A DNA stretch of 42,705 bases from positions 1,438,612 through 1,481,316 of the forward strand of contig BFEA01000347.1 of NCBI GenBank assembly GCA_003427395.1, in the 5' to 3' direction. Within the stretch, counting starts at the first letter, position 1, and every line of letters begins with the position of its first letter. A program made the position numbers and the translations under genes. Source of the DNA: Chara braunii (taxonomy: Eukaryota; Streptophyta; Charophyceae; Charales; Characeae). Below, piece after piece: positions 9,853 through 19,380 of this stretch. A model generated the notes under the pieces. That model was not told where the DNA came from and searched no databases. It saw nothing but the letters and a program-made list of their open reading frames with translations.

Positions 9853-10735
9853 TAATTACCATGGTAATTAGTGCGCGCACACTAGTTGGTGGGCGTGCGG
9901 TAGTTGGTGGGTGCGCGCGCTTGTTGCACGGCATTTCGCGGGCGCGCGGCAGTTGGTGTGGTGCTGGACGGTGGTAGGGCGCACGTGATAGTTGGCTCAC
10001 CCCCGATACTTCAGGCGATAGTGAGAGAGAGAGAGCGAGAGAGAGCGAGAGAGGGAGGGAGGGATGGAGGGAGGGAGGGAGGGAGAGAGAACAGTTTGTG
10101 AAGCCGTTCCCCCGCTGCCCTTTCCCCCCCCCACCTTCGTATTCTTCTTCTTCTTCTCTTTCTTCTTCTCTTTCTCCTTACCATGGTAATTAGTGCGCGC
10201 ACACTAGTTGGTGGGCGTGCGGTAGTTGGTGGGCGCGAGCGCTTGTTGGTGTGCGCGGCATTTCGCGGGCGCGCGGCAGTTGGTGTGGTGCTGGACGGTG
10301 GTAGGGCGCACGTGATAGTTGGCTCGGTGCCGATACTTCAGGCGATAGTGAGAGAGAGAGCTAGAGAGAGCGAGAGAGGGAGGGAGGGAGGGAGGGAGGG
10401 AGGGAGAGAGAACAGTTTGTGAAGCCGTTCCCCCGCTGCCCTCCCCCCCCCCACCTTCGTATTCTTCTTCTTCTCTTTCTTCTTCTCTTTCTCCTTCTTG
10501 CTCTTCTTCTTCTTCTTCTTCTTCTTTTTCCTCCCCCCTCAGGCGATAGTGAGAGAGAGAGCGAGAGAGAGCGAGAGAGGGAGGGAGGGAGGGAGGGAGG
10601 GAGAGAGAACAGTTTGTGAAGTCGTTCCCCCGCTGCCCTCCCCCCCCCCACCTTTGTATTCTTCTTCATCTCTTTCTTCTTCTCTTTCTCCTTCTTGCTC
10701 TTCTTCTTCTTCGTCGTCTTCTTTTTCCTCCCCCC
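9853..10735 (+). repeat. Tandem array, ~322-bp unit, 2.6 copies
   Basis: Unit 1 starts near 9856, unit 2 at 10178, and a partial third unit, from CAGGCGATAGTG onward, at 10539. Each full unit has, in order, a TTACCATGGTAATTA palindrome, a GC-rich stretch (CACACTAGTTGGTGGGCG), a GA/GGGA purine tract, AACAGTTTGTGAAG, a poly-C run and a TTC/TCTT pyrimidine tract. Copies are over 90% identical apart from the length of the simple repeats. Unit 1 starts with the longer perfect palindrome TAATTACCATGGTAATTA (9853-9870). Confidence 0.9.
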
Positions 10736-10784
10736 TCCTCCTCCCAGCGCCGTCACCACCACTTCACCCACGTTTGCCCACTGT

Positions 10785-10790
10785 CACCTG

Positions 10791-10821
<31 letters not shown>

Positions 10822-11184
10822 CTTCTTCGTCCTCTTCTTCTTCTATGGACCCTCCTCCATCTTCATCTTCTTCTTCTTCTACCTCTCCCCTCCTCGTTCT
10901 CTTGCATCTTCTTCTACCTCTCCCCTTCTCCTCCTCCTCAATCTTCTTCTTCTACCTCTCCCCTCCTCCTCCTCCTACGGTAGCCATAGAAACACACCCG
11001 ACTTTTCTTTTCTTTTTTTTTCGAGTTACTACTACTCTTCCTCTTCTTCTACTTCCCCCCCCCCTCCTCCTCCTTTATCTTCTTCTTCTACCTCTCCCCT
11101 CCTCCTCCTCCTACCCCTCTTCTTCTTCTTCTTCTCCCCATCCGTAACCCCCCAAACCCCCGACGGTCAACCCCTGAAATATCC

Positions 11185-11219
<35 letters not shown>

Positions 11220-11265
11220 AAAAACCCCCCCCCCCCCCCCCCCCTCCCCCCTCTCCAAAAAAAAG
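10785..11265 (+). repeat. Polypyrimidine tract with poly-C
   Basis: TTC and CCT units run almost without purines. It ends in two long C runs (about 11186-11217 and 11225-11243) separated by A. The strand pair is a candidate for triplex or G-quadruplex structure. Open frames over it are Ser/Leu/Pro low-complexity products. Confidence 0.9.
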
Positions 11266-12031
11266 GAAACTTCTCTGTTCAAAGTTTTCTTTGCGGATTC
11301 GGGGAGATCTCTGTGAGCACAGTCCAACCATGTTTTCAAAAAAATAAAATAAAAGAATTGACCATCTTTTGGGCCCAACCGGAATTCCGGTTGGACCACT
11401 GGGGATCCAACCCCGCACAGCCCTGCGTCAACCCCATAACCACCAGTCCATCAACAGTCGATACCCCTCCCTTCACCTGTATGTGCATCGAGGAATGATG
11501 AAATAAATTCAAATAATCCAGACACTGAATCGAAAGTAAGACTTCCAGGACCATTCCGTGCGATACACACCCGAGTAGAAAGCGGTGGATTTGTCGCAGC
11601 GTAGTAATCGAAGAAGAGTTGCATTGTTGATGTGTCTTCTAAAAGAGGCCTCCATGAAGAGGGGATCTGCAAAAAGAAGACAACATAATACAACTACTTC
11701 AGCAACAAAGAATTGGTTAGAACTTGGATAGAAAATCATCAGAAAGATTCCATAGCAAATAATAAACACAACTACAATAATAAACACTATAAGTTAAAAA
11801 CGAAAAGCAACAGTGCCTAGAGAGTCAAACAGCCCAAGAAATCCACAAGCGTGACTCTACAACAAAACAGCATTCCAAGGGAGGACCAAAAACTCAAGCA
11901 CTGTTGAAATACAGATCCGAGAATGCCACCGGAAGCAGATGAGTGAAACACTACAATTCACTCAAGAGTCAAGAGTCAATAAAGCACAAACCAGCGGCGC
12001 ACTAACACTGAACAAAGAAATGAAGTTGCAA
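11266..12031. other. Unassigned DNA with one palindrome
   Basis: CCAACCGGAATTCCGGTTGG at 11375-11394 is a perfect 20-bp palindrome. A GGTTGGATCCCC block on the minus strand just beside it looks faintly like a B box, but no convincing A box was found. The remainder is AT-rich with no feature. Confidence 0.5.
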
Positions 12032-12098
12032 CCTGCCCTACCTCAGTTGGTACACCCCTGAACTGTTAAAATACAGACGCGAGTTCGAACTCTAATGG
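12032..12098 (+). mobile_element. tRNA-derived SINE, family S1
   Basis: CCTACCTCAGTTGGTACACC (A box), then GAACTGTTAAAATACAGACG, then GAGTTCGAACTC (B box). The order and spacing match the copies at 41352 and 41612. Some A-box bases have changed. Confidence 0.7.
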
Positions 12099-12220
12099 AA
12101 GCAGATGAGTGAAATACATCAATTCTGAATTACCGGGGGCCGGTCAATTCGATTTCGCCCATTAAAAACAGGAAAAAAAAAAACAAAAGAAAGATGGCTG
12201 CAAACAGAGAAAAGGCACGG

Positions 12221-12262
12221 AGCGCTAGGCAAGATAAAAGACAGACCCGAGTTCAAACCATA
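12221..12262 (+). mobile_element. SINE S1 fragment
   Basis: GCGCTAGGCAAGATAAAAGA and then CAGACCCGAGTTCAAACC keep the CAGACCYGAGTTC core and the B box; the middle is shortened. Very degraded. Confidence 0.4.
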
Positions 12263-12706
12263 AACCGCTCTACAGTCGAAATGTGTAAGAGTTAACACAA
12301 GCCCCATCCCATTCCATCACGAACACGCCGCGCCAAATCAGAGGGGAGTCGAGTACAAACCTGGATTGTTCCCAAGTCTTCAGATCCTTCATCCAAAGAA
12401 GTGCCAACAAAGTCGAAGGAGAGACACTTGAGAGCAAGCTCGATTGCCTGCTCGCGAAGCTTATCCTCAGCTGCAAGCGCAGATCAAAGCAAAAAAGGCC
12501 CCATGTTACGTCAAAATGCTTGCATCTTGATGAAGCACGTTCCGCCCAACCACCACAATACCCACGACAACGCATGCCTTGATGACATTGCATCAAAAAT
12601 TTTCCTTGCCACGGAGGTCGTTACTACTTCCTGTGGCACAATTTCCCAGCATTCCCGTCATATAGCTCTATAAACAGTCTTTGACAGGGATATGCAATTC
12701 CCCGAT
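12263..12706. other. Unassigned DNA before gap
   Basis: Balanced composition and no recognised element. Confidence 0.4.
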
Positions 12707-12966
12707 NNNNNNNNNNNNNNNNNNNNNNNNNNNNNNNNNNNNNNNNNNNNNNNNNNNNNNNNNNNNNNNNNNNNNNNNNNNNNNNNNNNNNNNNNNNNNN
12801 NNNNNNNNNNNNNNNNNNNNNNNNNNNNNNNNNNNNNNNNNNNNNNNNNNNNNNNNNNNNNNNNNNNNNNNNNNNNNNNNNNNNNNNNNNNNNNNNNNNN
12901 NNNNNNNNNNNNNNNNNNNNNNNNNNNNNNNNNNNNNNNNNNNNNNNNNNNNNNNNNNNNNNNNNN
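12707..12966. other. Assembly gap (N run)
   Basis: 260 unknown bases. Open frames that cross it are meaningless. Confidence 1.
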
Positions 12967-13026
12967 TGTAGTGTTTTACCATTCCTGCTGCAACACTGGC
13001 AATAGATATACCAGTGTTTCTTTCGA

Positions 13027-13188
13027 CTGTTTGCCACGCTCGGAAACCTTTTTTTTTTTTTCCTTTTTGATGGATTTGCACTTTCTTTTTTTTTCCCTTT
13101 TTGACGGATTTGCACTTTCTTTTCAGAAGTAACTGATCTCACTCGTCATCTGGAGGTTCAAGAAATATGTTTGCCACGCTCGGAAACC
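13027..13188. repeat. Direct repeats beside the gap
   Basis: TGTTTGCCACGCTCGGAAACC occurs at about 13028 and again at 13168. Between them a ~34-bp unit containing CCTTTTTGAYGGATTTGCAC occurs twice (13062 and 13096). Local duplications near a gap may also reflect assembly difficulty. Confidence 0.7.
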
Positions 13189-13245
13189 ACTGTACCTCGG
13201 TCCTGGATGACAATCTCCATCAGCTATTGACACATTCCATAACGA

Positions 13246-13350
13246 CCGTCTCCCTCCCGACCACAACACATCCTCATCACGACTATATCGGACAGAAAGT
13301 TATCTTCAATAGACTCGTCATCAGGATGCACTGTCTTCGGGGGAAGACTG
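13246..13350. mobile_element. Hairpin MITE, family M1, copy 1
   Basis: About 105 bp with imperfect terminal inverted repeats of about 40 bp: CCGTCTCCCTCCCGA at the left and TCGGGGGAAGACTG at the right, continuing inward through ACATCCTCATCACGA. The right flank is TA; the left flank is GA, so one target base seems mutated. It lies in the family with 18362, 23478, 31216 and 40972. Confidence 0.65.
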
Positions 13351-14226
13351 TAGCTTAGCCTCCAATCTCCGCCAGGGGCGTAGATGTCTGCATTACGCAT
13401 GGGTAACCGGGGGGGTGTTTTTTTTTGGTCGAATTTTGCTCTGAAACTGGCACATTGGCCAGTTTTTTTGCTTTTTTCCTTGTTTTTATTTTCGTGTGAT
13501 ATGCAGGTGCTTCAGGGTATGTCGTGCATCAAGTTTTGACATGTTTGGAGTAATAGAGAAGAAGTTGGCTGTCCACCTCGGCCTGAGACACCTTGGCCGG
13601 AGGCTTTGGGATTACTTGAGCCCCAAACGGCGGTTCCTTTGGCCTTCTACTCATCCCTTACACCGTCTGTGAATTCCCAGCTGCCAGGAGAAATGCCATC
13701 CATCAGACAGGCATATACATGCCGGTTCACATGCCGTACAGTGTGCCTTGCACCCTGGCCCTTCTCGCACTTTCTGGTTCTAGCTGAAAACCTGAGACTC
13801 AGACTACTCCCCAACTCCACCTGCCTGTGAACCTGAACTGTATAAATTCTGACCGCATCCTATCTGACAGTCTGACAGTTTGAGCCCCATATGTACAGAA
13901 GCCAGTGTTACCTTTTATAGGTGAAAAAGGAATGAACATTGCACCTTGGGTTAACATCAGTAAGCATTTGGCTTTTGCATGAAGTGGTATTGCTGCGAGA
14001 TGTAATCCTCAACTACATTATCAATTTCTTCATTTTCAAGTCCACAGGTTGAGAGATCAAGTCATGGAAGAGCATCATTGGCTGCAGCAATCAAGGTGGG
14101 GTCGCAAAGTGGGGCTGACAAATCGTTAACATCCTACTTGGGATGACTATCAATGGATTGAGGCTGCTCGCCTATCGTTAATCTTATGTTGTTGCAGCGC
14201 TTTGTTTCGGTTTCACCCTTCCTTCT
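13351..14226. other. Unassigned DNA
   Basis: No gene or element recognised. Confidence 0.4.
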
Positions 14227-14286
14227 CTTTCTCCTCCTCCTCCTCCTCCTCCTCCTCCTCCTCCTCCTGCTGCTGCTGCTGCTCCT
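14227..14286. repeat. (CTC)n(CTG)n microsatellite
   Basis: CTC units followed by about six CTG units. Confidence 0.9.
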
Positions 14287-14641
14287 CATATCCTCCTTAC
14301 ACGTGTCCTCAACATGGAATGAGATGTAACATAATGCCTTCAAAAGAAGAACATAGTGTTGGTTCAATCCCCAACGCCGTTCAGCCCTCCAGCTGCATTC
14401 CCACCCCCTATTCCTTCCCCTGCTCCTTCCAACGTCGAAATAGAAGAATTCACAATTGTTCCTCCGATTCCCAGCATCATGATATGCCGTGAGTGTGGCC
14501 CTGATTATGTTGGGTTGGGAACTAGGGATCACATTGCTTGCTTTGGTTACAAAGCTACACCTGCTTGCTCTCTTTCACCTTATTCTCACTCTAAATGGAT
14601 GTTGTCATTCTTTCCTCCAGTCCCCCCCCTTCTACTCTCCC

Positions 14642-15013
14642 CCATCCACACATCCTCTCCCAAATACCTCTGCCTCTTTCACCTCTTCCCCATTTTCCTT
14701 CCTACTCTTACTCCTCTACTATCACCATTTAGTTGATCGTGCCATTTACAAGAGACAGAAGTAGAGGTAGTTACATTAGCTGATTATGTCATTCACTATA
14801 CGCAGAAAAAGAGTTTCATTCTTGCCTGCTCTTCCCCACTCTCCCCATCCACACATCCTGTCCCAAATACCTCCGCCTCTTCCACCTCCTCCTCATTTTC
14901 CTTCTTACTCCTCCTACTCCGCTAGTATCACCATTTGGTTGACAGTGCCATTTACGACAGCCAGAAGTAGAGGTGGTTATCTAAGCTGATTATCTCATTC
15001 GCTATACGCAGAA
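14642..15013 (+). repeat. Two-copy tandem duplication, ~204 bp
   Basis: CCATCCACACATCC at 14642 recurs at 14845, and CACTATACGCAGAAAAAGAG near 14794 recurs near 15000 with one change. Copies are roughly 85% identical, pyrimidine-rich at first and ending in the conserved ACGCAGAAAAAGAG. Confidence 0.85.
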
Positions 15014-16197
15014 AAAGAGGCTGGCATCTCAGAACATTGTCATCACAGTTAGCACAGAGCCCGGATGAAAATTTCATTACACAAGGGGTTTCTAGAGTGG
15101 TAAAGATTTGGTGTTCCATAGCATTTGATGCTTCACATCGTGCGTGCGAGCGTCTACACTTTTGTTTGTGTGCCTGTAAATGTGTATGTTGAAGGTTTTC
15201 ACCTCAACAGCAGCTGTTCCACCCCGATGAGTAGATCCACAATCAAAGCAGCTTTGTCGCTACTGGAGTCAATGAAGAATGCTTTAGATGAGCCAATCTA
15301 ACTAACAATGAAACAGTTTTACCTCCAGAGCAGACAACACACAGCAGAATAGTTCCATAATATCCCTTTCTTGACTATGTTTACTTTCGCTTTGTTTGGG
15401 GTACCCCTTTTATCTGTTCTTGCAACTCCCCTTTTGCTGTGCTTCTCAAGTACAAGGCAGCTGCCCCCTTCTTTGTGCGCCATAACGTTGATTGTGGTTG
15501 AGCGCCAGCTGCCCACTTTTTTGTGCGCCATAACGGCCCACTTGCACGTTATGAAAGGAGGCAGGGTAAAGGGGGAGGTATACTCCTGTTCGTTTTTCTT
15601 CAGATCTTCAACGTATATTTTGTGTTCTCTTAATGATGCTCACTTGTATCCATTTCCTAGTAGTACACGAGCACAGCGGAAGGAAAGGGGTAGGGGGAGG
15701 AGTTCTATAGAAAGCAAGGGGCGGTGGGGGGAGAAGGGGAAGAGGAGGGAGATGGAGGTGCAAACAACAGAACAGAGGAAAGACAGACTTCACACAGTTC
15801 TGGATACTCACCAGTGGAGCAGACTACTCTAGAATGGCAGAAGAGGCCAGTCAGTGTTTGAGTTGCAGGATATTTTTAGTTGAGGAGCTGCCGTTGCCTA
15901 TGGTAAGTGGCCACCCCTACACAAAGGATAGGACCGGTTCGGGTGTGGACAGTGGAAGCACCACATCCAATTCTCACAGTTGCAGTTGCTGCATCGAATG
16001 GCACGGCGTAGACGAATGTCACAAGCTACGTGTCTTCTACATGCTAGGAACACAGAGGCATGCCGACCGCAAATCGTATAGGCATTGCAGTATCAACCCC
16101 TGTCCACAAAGGACATGACATGTCAGGGTGCCATACAGGAGTGCAATGTTGACCGTCATCATACGTATAAAAACAAAAACTTGCATGGGCTATGCCT
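15014..16197. other. Unassigned DNA with a small duplication
   Basis: A ~32-bp segment, CAGCTGCCCMCTT...TTTGTGCGCCATAACG, occurs at 15457 and 15506. A short frame from ATG 15834 runs into GTAAGT at 15903, which would suit a first exon, but nothing supports expression. Confidence 0.4.
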
Positions 16198-16899
16198 TCA
16201 TATCCTCACAATATAAAGCATGTAATCGCATGCTAGCCGAATATCAGGTGGGCCATCACAGGGCGGCATTGAGCAAGTTTCTTGGGTTTCCGCAATAATT
16301 ATTCCCTCTCTATGGGGAGGTGACGACGAATGCTGATCCAAAGTAAGGGTGTTTAGCGATTGCGAGATTTGGTCCTCAACAGCTCGCCCTGGTGGTGATA
16401 CCCTTTCCAGTAGAGCACACAATAGGTGGTCATGTGACAGTCTATTCTCCACCAACTCAGGCTGCCGCATCTGTTGTCCCTCTGGCCAGGATGAAGGAGA
16501 TCCAACTGCAGTTCCAGCAGGTGTTGCCCAACGCTGCACGTGAGACATGCCAGGAAAGGATGTAGCGGGTGGTGGCATAGGGGGGATAGTCCACCCAGTA
16601 GAGGCACTTTCAATGACAGCTTCCCGGAAATATTGACACAACATCGCATGTTGCTGGCATGCCTGCAGGAAGGCTGGCTGACGTTTGTGTCTGTATGAGT
16701 GAGTGTGCAAGGAAACTGCACTGTGGAAACTCAAAGTTTCAACCAGCCCTTGTGACCAGCACGGATATGGCGACCAGGCCATTAGCAGAAAAGAGAAAGC
16801 TATGTTCAGACCAGTGCAAGAGTCCACCGTGTTGAGGTCCCTTGATGAGGAAAAGCCCTCTTCATCAAGAGGAAAAGTCCCCTTCTTGGCTCCCAACAA
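16198..16899 (-). CDS. Possible exon, unknown protein (233-codon ORF)
   Basis: This is the only long open frame in the window that is neither low-complexity nor part of a transposon. The middle part (roughly residues 80-200) has mixed composition, with stretches such as Q-Y-F-R-E-A-V-I-E-S-A and D-H-L-L-C-A-L-L-E-R-V. No domain was recognised. Pyrimidine-AG acceptor-like sites precede this middle part on the minus strand near 16700 and 16675, so the true exon, if any, may start there and not at the ATG. With no partner exons, promoter or homologue in view it may equally be chance. Confidence 0.25.
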   Translation of the reverse strand: MLGAKKGTFPLDEEGFSSSRDLNTVDSCTGLNIAFSFLLMAWSPYPCWSQGLVETLSFHSAVSLHTHSYRHKRQPAFLQACQQHAMLCQYFREAVIESASTGWTIPPMPPPATSFPGMSHVQRWATPAGTAVGSPSSWPEGQQMRQPELVENRLSHDHLLCALLERVSPPGRAVEDQISQSLNTLTLDQHSSSPPHREGIIIAETQETCSMPPCDGPPDIRLACDYMLYIVRI

Positions 16900-17232
16900 T
16901 CAAAACACAATCAATAATAGTTCTCTACTCTTGCTGGTCTATCTACCAGCCGAAGTGATCATCTAGTCTAACATCTACCCTACCCTACCCTACGTCGATG
17001 TACAGTGCCACAGAGTACAATGTTGACTTCACCTCGCCCCGCCTTTTCAGAAACCGCTTGGGCTGATTACCTTCCAGGCCTCCACTTAGGGTGTACGAGG
17101 CCTTGTCACAAGTGTGAGGCCCTTGCGGCCTCATGTGTACGAGTATGTCTTGTAATGGGAGCAGGGGGAGACAGGGGCAAGGACGGAGCGGCGACGAATC
17201 ATGCTGCCTTCAAACTGCATACAGGGCCCATG

Positions 17233-17237
<5 letters not shown>
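16900..17237. other. Unassigned DNA
   Basis: Contains a short CTACC run (about 16975-16992). Nothing else seen. Confidence 0.4.

Positions 17238-17325
<88 letters not shown>
17238..17325. repeat. Compound (TC)n(AC)n microsatellite
   Basis: About 17 TC units pass directly into about 26 AC units. Confidence 0.95.
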
Positions 17326-17326
<1 letters not shown>

Positions 17327-17552
17327 GTGCCACCCTCTTACATCCGTGTTGTGTACGAGTGTCTGCTGACATCCTGCATGCAGGTGCGCAGCTGGCAGGC
17401 CAGCATGCCCAGTTTTCACACTGGGCTAGTGTGGGCAGAAAGCCGGCCAGCCCAAAGAATTCAAAAGGAGTTGAACAGCTGGCAGTCCAAGCCTGCCCAG
17501 CGCCTGTTCGCAGTGGACTAGGTCTGGCCAGACCGCTGGCGAGCCAAAAGAA

Positions 17553-17655
17553 CTGAAAAGAACTGGCAGAGCCTGCACAGCCCCACTCAAAAGAACTGGC
17601 AGAGCCTGCACAGCCCACTCAAAAGAACTGGCAGAGTCTGCACACCCCCACTTTC
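17553..17655 (+). repeat. 33-bp tandem repeat, three units
   Basis: AAAAGAACTGGCAGAGCCTG followed by CACAGCCC(C)ACTC is repeated three times with few changes. A partial unit precedes it. Confidence 0.9.
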
Positions 17656-17720
17656 TCCTTCGGAAACTCTGGGTCACCACCGTTTTCAATTTACCAGACT
17701 ACAGACGTCAAACAAAAATC

Positions 17721-17780
17721 ATGCACATTATCCGGTGGCAGGGTTTGGCCGATGGCAAGTGGTCCCAGGCCACTCTATTT
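17721..17780 (+). pseudogene. Chromodomain-like retroelement fragment
   Basis: The frame reads I-I-R-W-Q-G-L-A-D-G-K-W-S-Q-A-T-L-F. The W-x-G-L pattern followed by W about nine residues later recalls the chromodomain at the C-terminus of Ty3/gypsy integrases. A similar G-K-W-S-R-A-T-L-L lies on the minus strand at about 3105-3129. Only ~20 residues are readable, so it could be coincidence. Confidence 0.3.
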
Positions 17781-18067
17781 ATTAGTATTCATTATAGAGA
17801 ATGTTTATTGTTCTATTTGTTCTATTTCTATTAATTATATTTATTGTATTTCTATCACATTTATGATATGTTCTATCAAAAATGATTCTAAAGTCTAAAA
17901 CTTCAAAACATATTCTATTATATTGGTTGCCTTGTTCATTAGTAGCCTTGTATTGATTGTTTATTCATTGGTAATTCTTTCATCATCAAGGAACAGGAGA
18001 GTCATCAAAGAGCAGAAGACTGTGGAGGAGGGTGCGAGTCTTGATTCGTTTTGTTTGTTGAACTCCT
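17781..18067. other. AT-rich unassigned DNA
   Basis: Dominated by TTCTATT and TTTATTG motifs; nothing recognised. Confidence 0.4.
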
Positions 18068-18345
18068 TTGGTTCTTCTTTCTTCTCTCCATTTCTCCCTT
18101 GGTTGCATGTGACACTGCACCGCTCCATGTGAATGCAAGCTCTGTTTTCAACATTTAATCTCAAAGGATCACAACAAATAGCAGCACCTCGTTAATCTTA
18201 ATTCATTCTTCGCTGTTTCTCCTTTCTTCCCTCCATTGCTTCCTTTGGTTGCATGCAATGGTGCGCAACTCCCAGGCTTGCTCTTCTTCGTCACTCAATA
18301 TCCAAGGATCACAACATTTAGCACCACCTTGGTCATTGCTACCCA
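18068..18345 (+). repeat. Diverged two-copy duplication, ~143 bp
   Basis: TTGGTTGCATG at 18099 and 18245, AAGGATCACAAC at 18163 and 18304, and AGCASCACCTYG after each give the same order with spacing 141-146 bp. Copies are clearly older than most other duplications in the window. Confidence 0.75.
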
Positions 18346-18361
18346 CAATTGAACACCACTA

Positions 18362-18467
18362 CCGTCTTCACCCGGATAGAGCGCCTGGTCATTATCGTTG
18401 TATGTAGACTGAAAGCTTGCACAAAATACATCTGTAATGACCACGCGTTCTATTTGGGTGAAGACAG
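18362..18467. mobile_element. Hairpin MITE, family M1, copy 2
   Basis: 106 bp. The left arm CCGTCTTCACCC and the reverse complement of the right arm CTGTCTTCACCC pair, then continue through GGTCATTA for about 42 bp in all. The centre has GTAGACTGAAAG, shared with copies 31216 and 40972. Left flank TA, right flank TG (probably a mutated TA). Confidence 0.75.
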
Positions 18468-18714
18468 TGGCACATGGCATGGTCATTGGGGTCCATCCCA
18501 CTGTGGTTAACATAATGTGATTCTGCGCAGCATTTAGGCACGAATGCTGCATGCATTCAGAGATAATAGCACTGCAGATGGCCCTCCGGCAGTCTTCGCC
18601 ACTACTGCCTTCTGAAGATCAGACCTAGCCGTGCAGAAAGGGGATGGAACTTGTGGGCAATCTATCATCAATCCGAGGGGCGAGCCTTCTAGCAACCTGT
18701 GCAAGCACAAAAAA

Positions 18715-19110
18715 ATAGTGGCGGTTTAAGGTGCACTACCAGTAGCCCATGTGGTAGGGCCAGGCCCAGCTGGTACAACGTTCACACTAGGGAAGGACAT
18801 AACTGGCTGCTATATCACTCCACCAGTACCTCCTAAAAGTGCTCCGCGTTAACGGGCGTGGCTTTTGGGTGAACGGGTCTGGGCCGGTAGCCCCGATTCA
18901 GCCAAGTGGAAACGGCGTGATTTCCACTTTTGGCTGGGCGTTAATGCGGAGCACTTTTACAAGGTACTGGTGGTTTAAGGTGCATTCCCAGTAGCCCATG
19001 TGGTAGGGCCAGGCCCAGCTGGTACAACGTTCACACTAGGAAAGGACATAACTGGCTGCTATAGCAGCTTGGACCTTACGTTCGAACGCTATAGCCATCA
19101 CTCCACTAAT
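18715..19110 (+). repeat. ~249-bp duplication enclosing a fold-back
   Basis: A segment with GCCCATGTGGTAGGGCCAGG and AACGTTCACACTAGG occurs at about 18722-18815 and again at 18971-19064. In the second copy it continues CTGCTATAGCAGCTTGGACC...TTCGAACGCTATAGCCATCACTCCAC. In the first the part between two GCTATA motifs is missing. GGCCCAGCTGG and GTTCGAAC in the second copy resemble A and B boxes, so the unit may be a second tRNA-derived SINE type with unusually wide box spacing. Confidence 0.7.
18820..18973. mobile_element. Fold-back element, candidate MITE family M2
   Basis: 154 bp whose ends pair over about 35 bases: CCACCAGTACCT at the left, AGGTACTGGTGG at the right, with inner AAAAGTGCTCCGC and GCGGAGCACTTTT. 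A second hairpin, GCCAAGTGGAAA with TTTCCACTTTTGGC, lies inside. It sits between the two copies of the 249-bp duplication. Confidence 0.65.
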
Positions 19111-19309
19111 GACTCACAAGAGGGGTTCCTCGTGCATCCAAGGGTATGGTTGTCAGAAACACCTCTGGTTTTTGGGCTAGTTGAACTACAGCGTTCAGAG
19201 CTGGTCCCAAACTGAAGCCATGTTCAAAACAAATGTGGAAAACATGTACATGAAAAAACTGTTGAACAGGCCTGCAGAAACAGAAGGGGAAAGAAAAAGA
19301 AACACCGAT

Positions 19310-19380
19310 CGCGATAACCCAGTCAGATAGTACACCGAGGCACTGTTGAAATGCAGTCCTCAGTTCGAATCCAGATGGAG
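19310..19380 (+). mobile_element. tRNA-derived SINE, family S1
   Basis: Degraded A-box region (AACCCAGTCAGATAGTACACC), then CACTGTTGAAATGCAGTCCT and the B box CAGTTCGAATCCAGATGG, followed by a T-rich tail. The CAGATGG after the B box is shared with 41352. Confidence 0.7.

Noticed and set aside
10616-11347. 243-codon open frame on the plus strand
   Set aside because: Same artefact, from TTC/CCT repeats and poly-C.
11375-11460. Minus-strand tRNA or SINE near the 20-bp palindrome
   Set aside because: A weak B-box-like GGTTGGATCCCC is present but no A box at suitable spacing.
12624-13142. Open frames crossing the first N gap (and likewise 27423-28072)
   Set aside because: Most of the frame is unknown sequence.
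16975-16992. Telomere-like repeat
   Set aside because: The unit is CTACC, not the plant CCCTAAA or another known telomere unit, and it has only about four copies.
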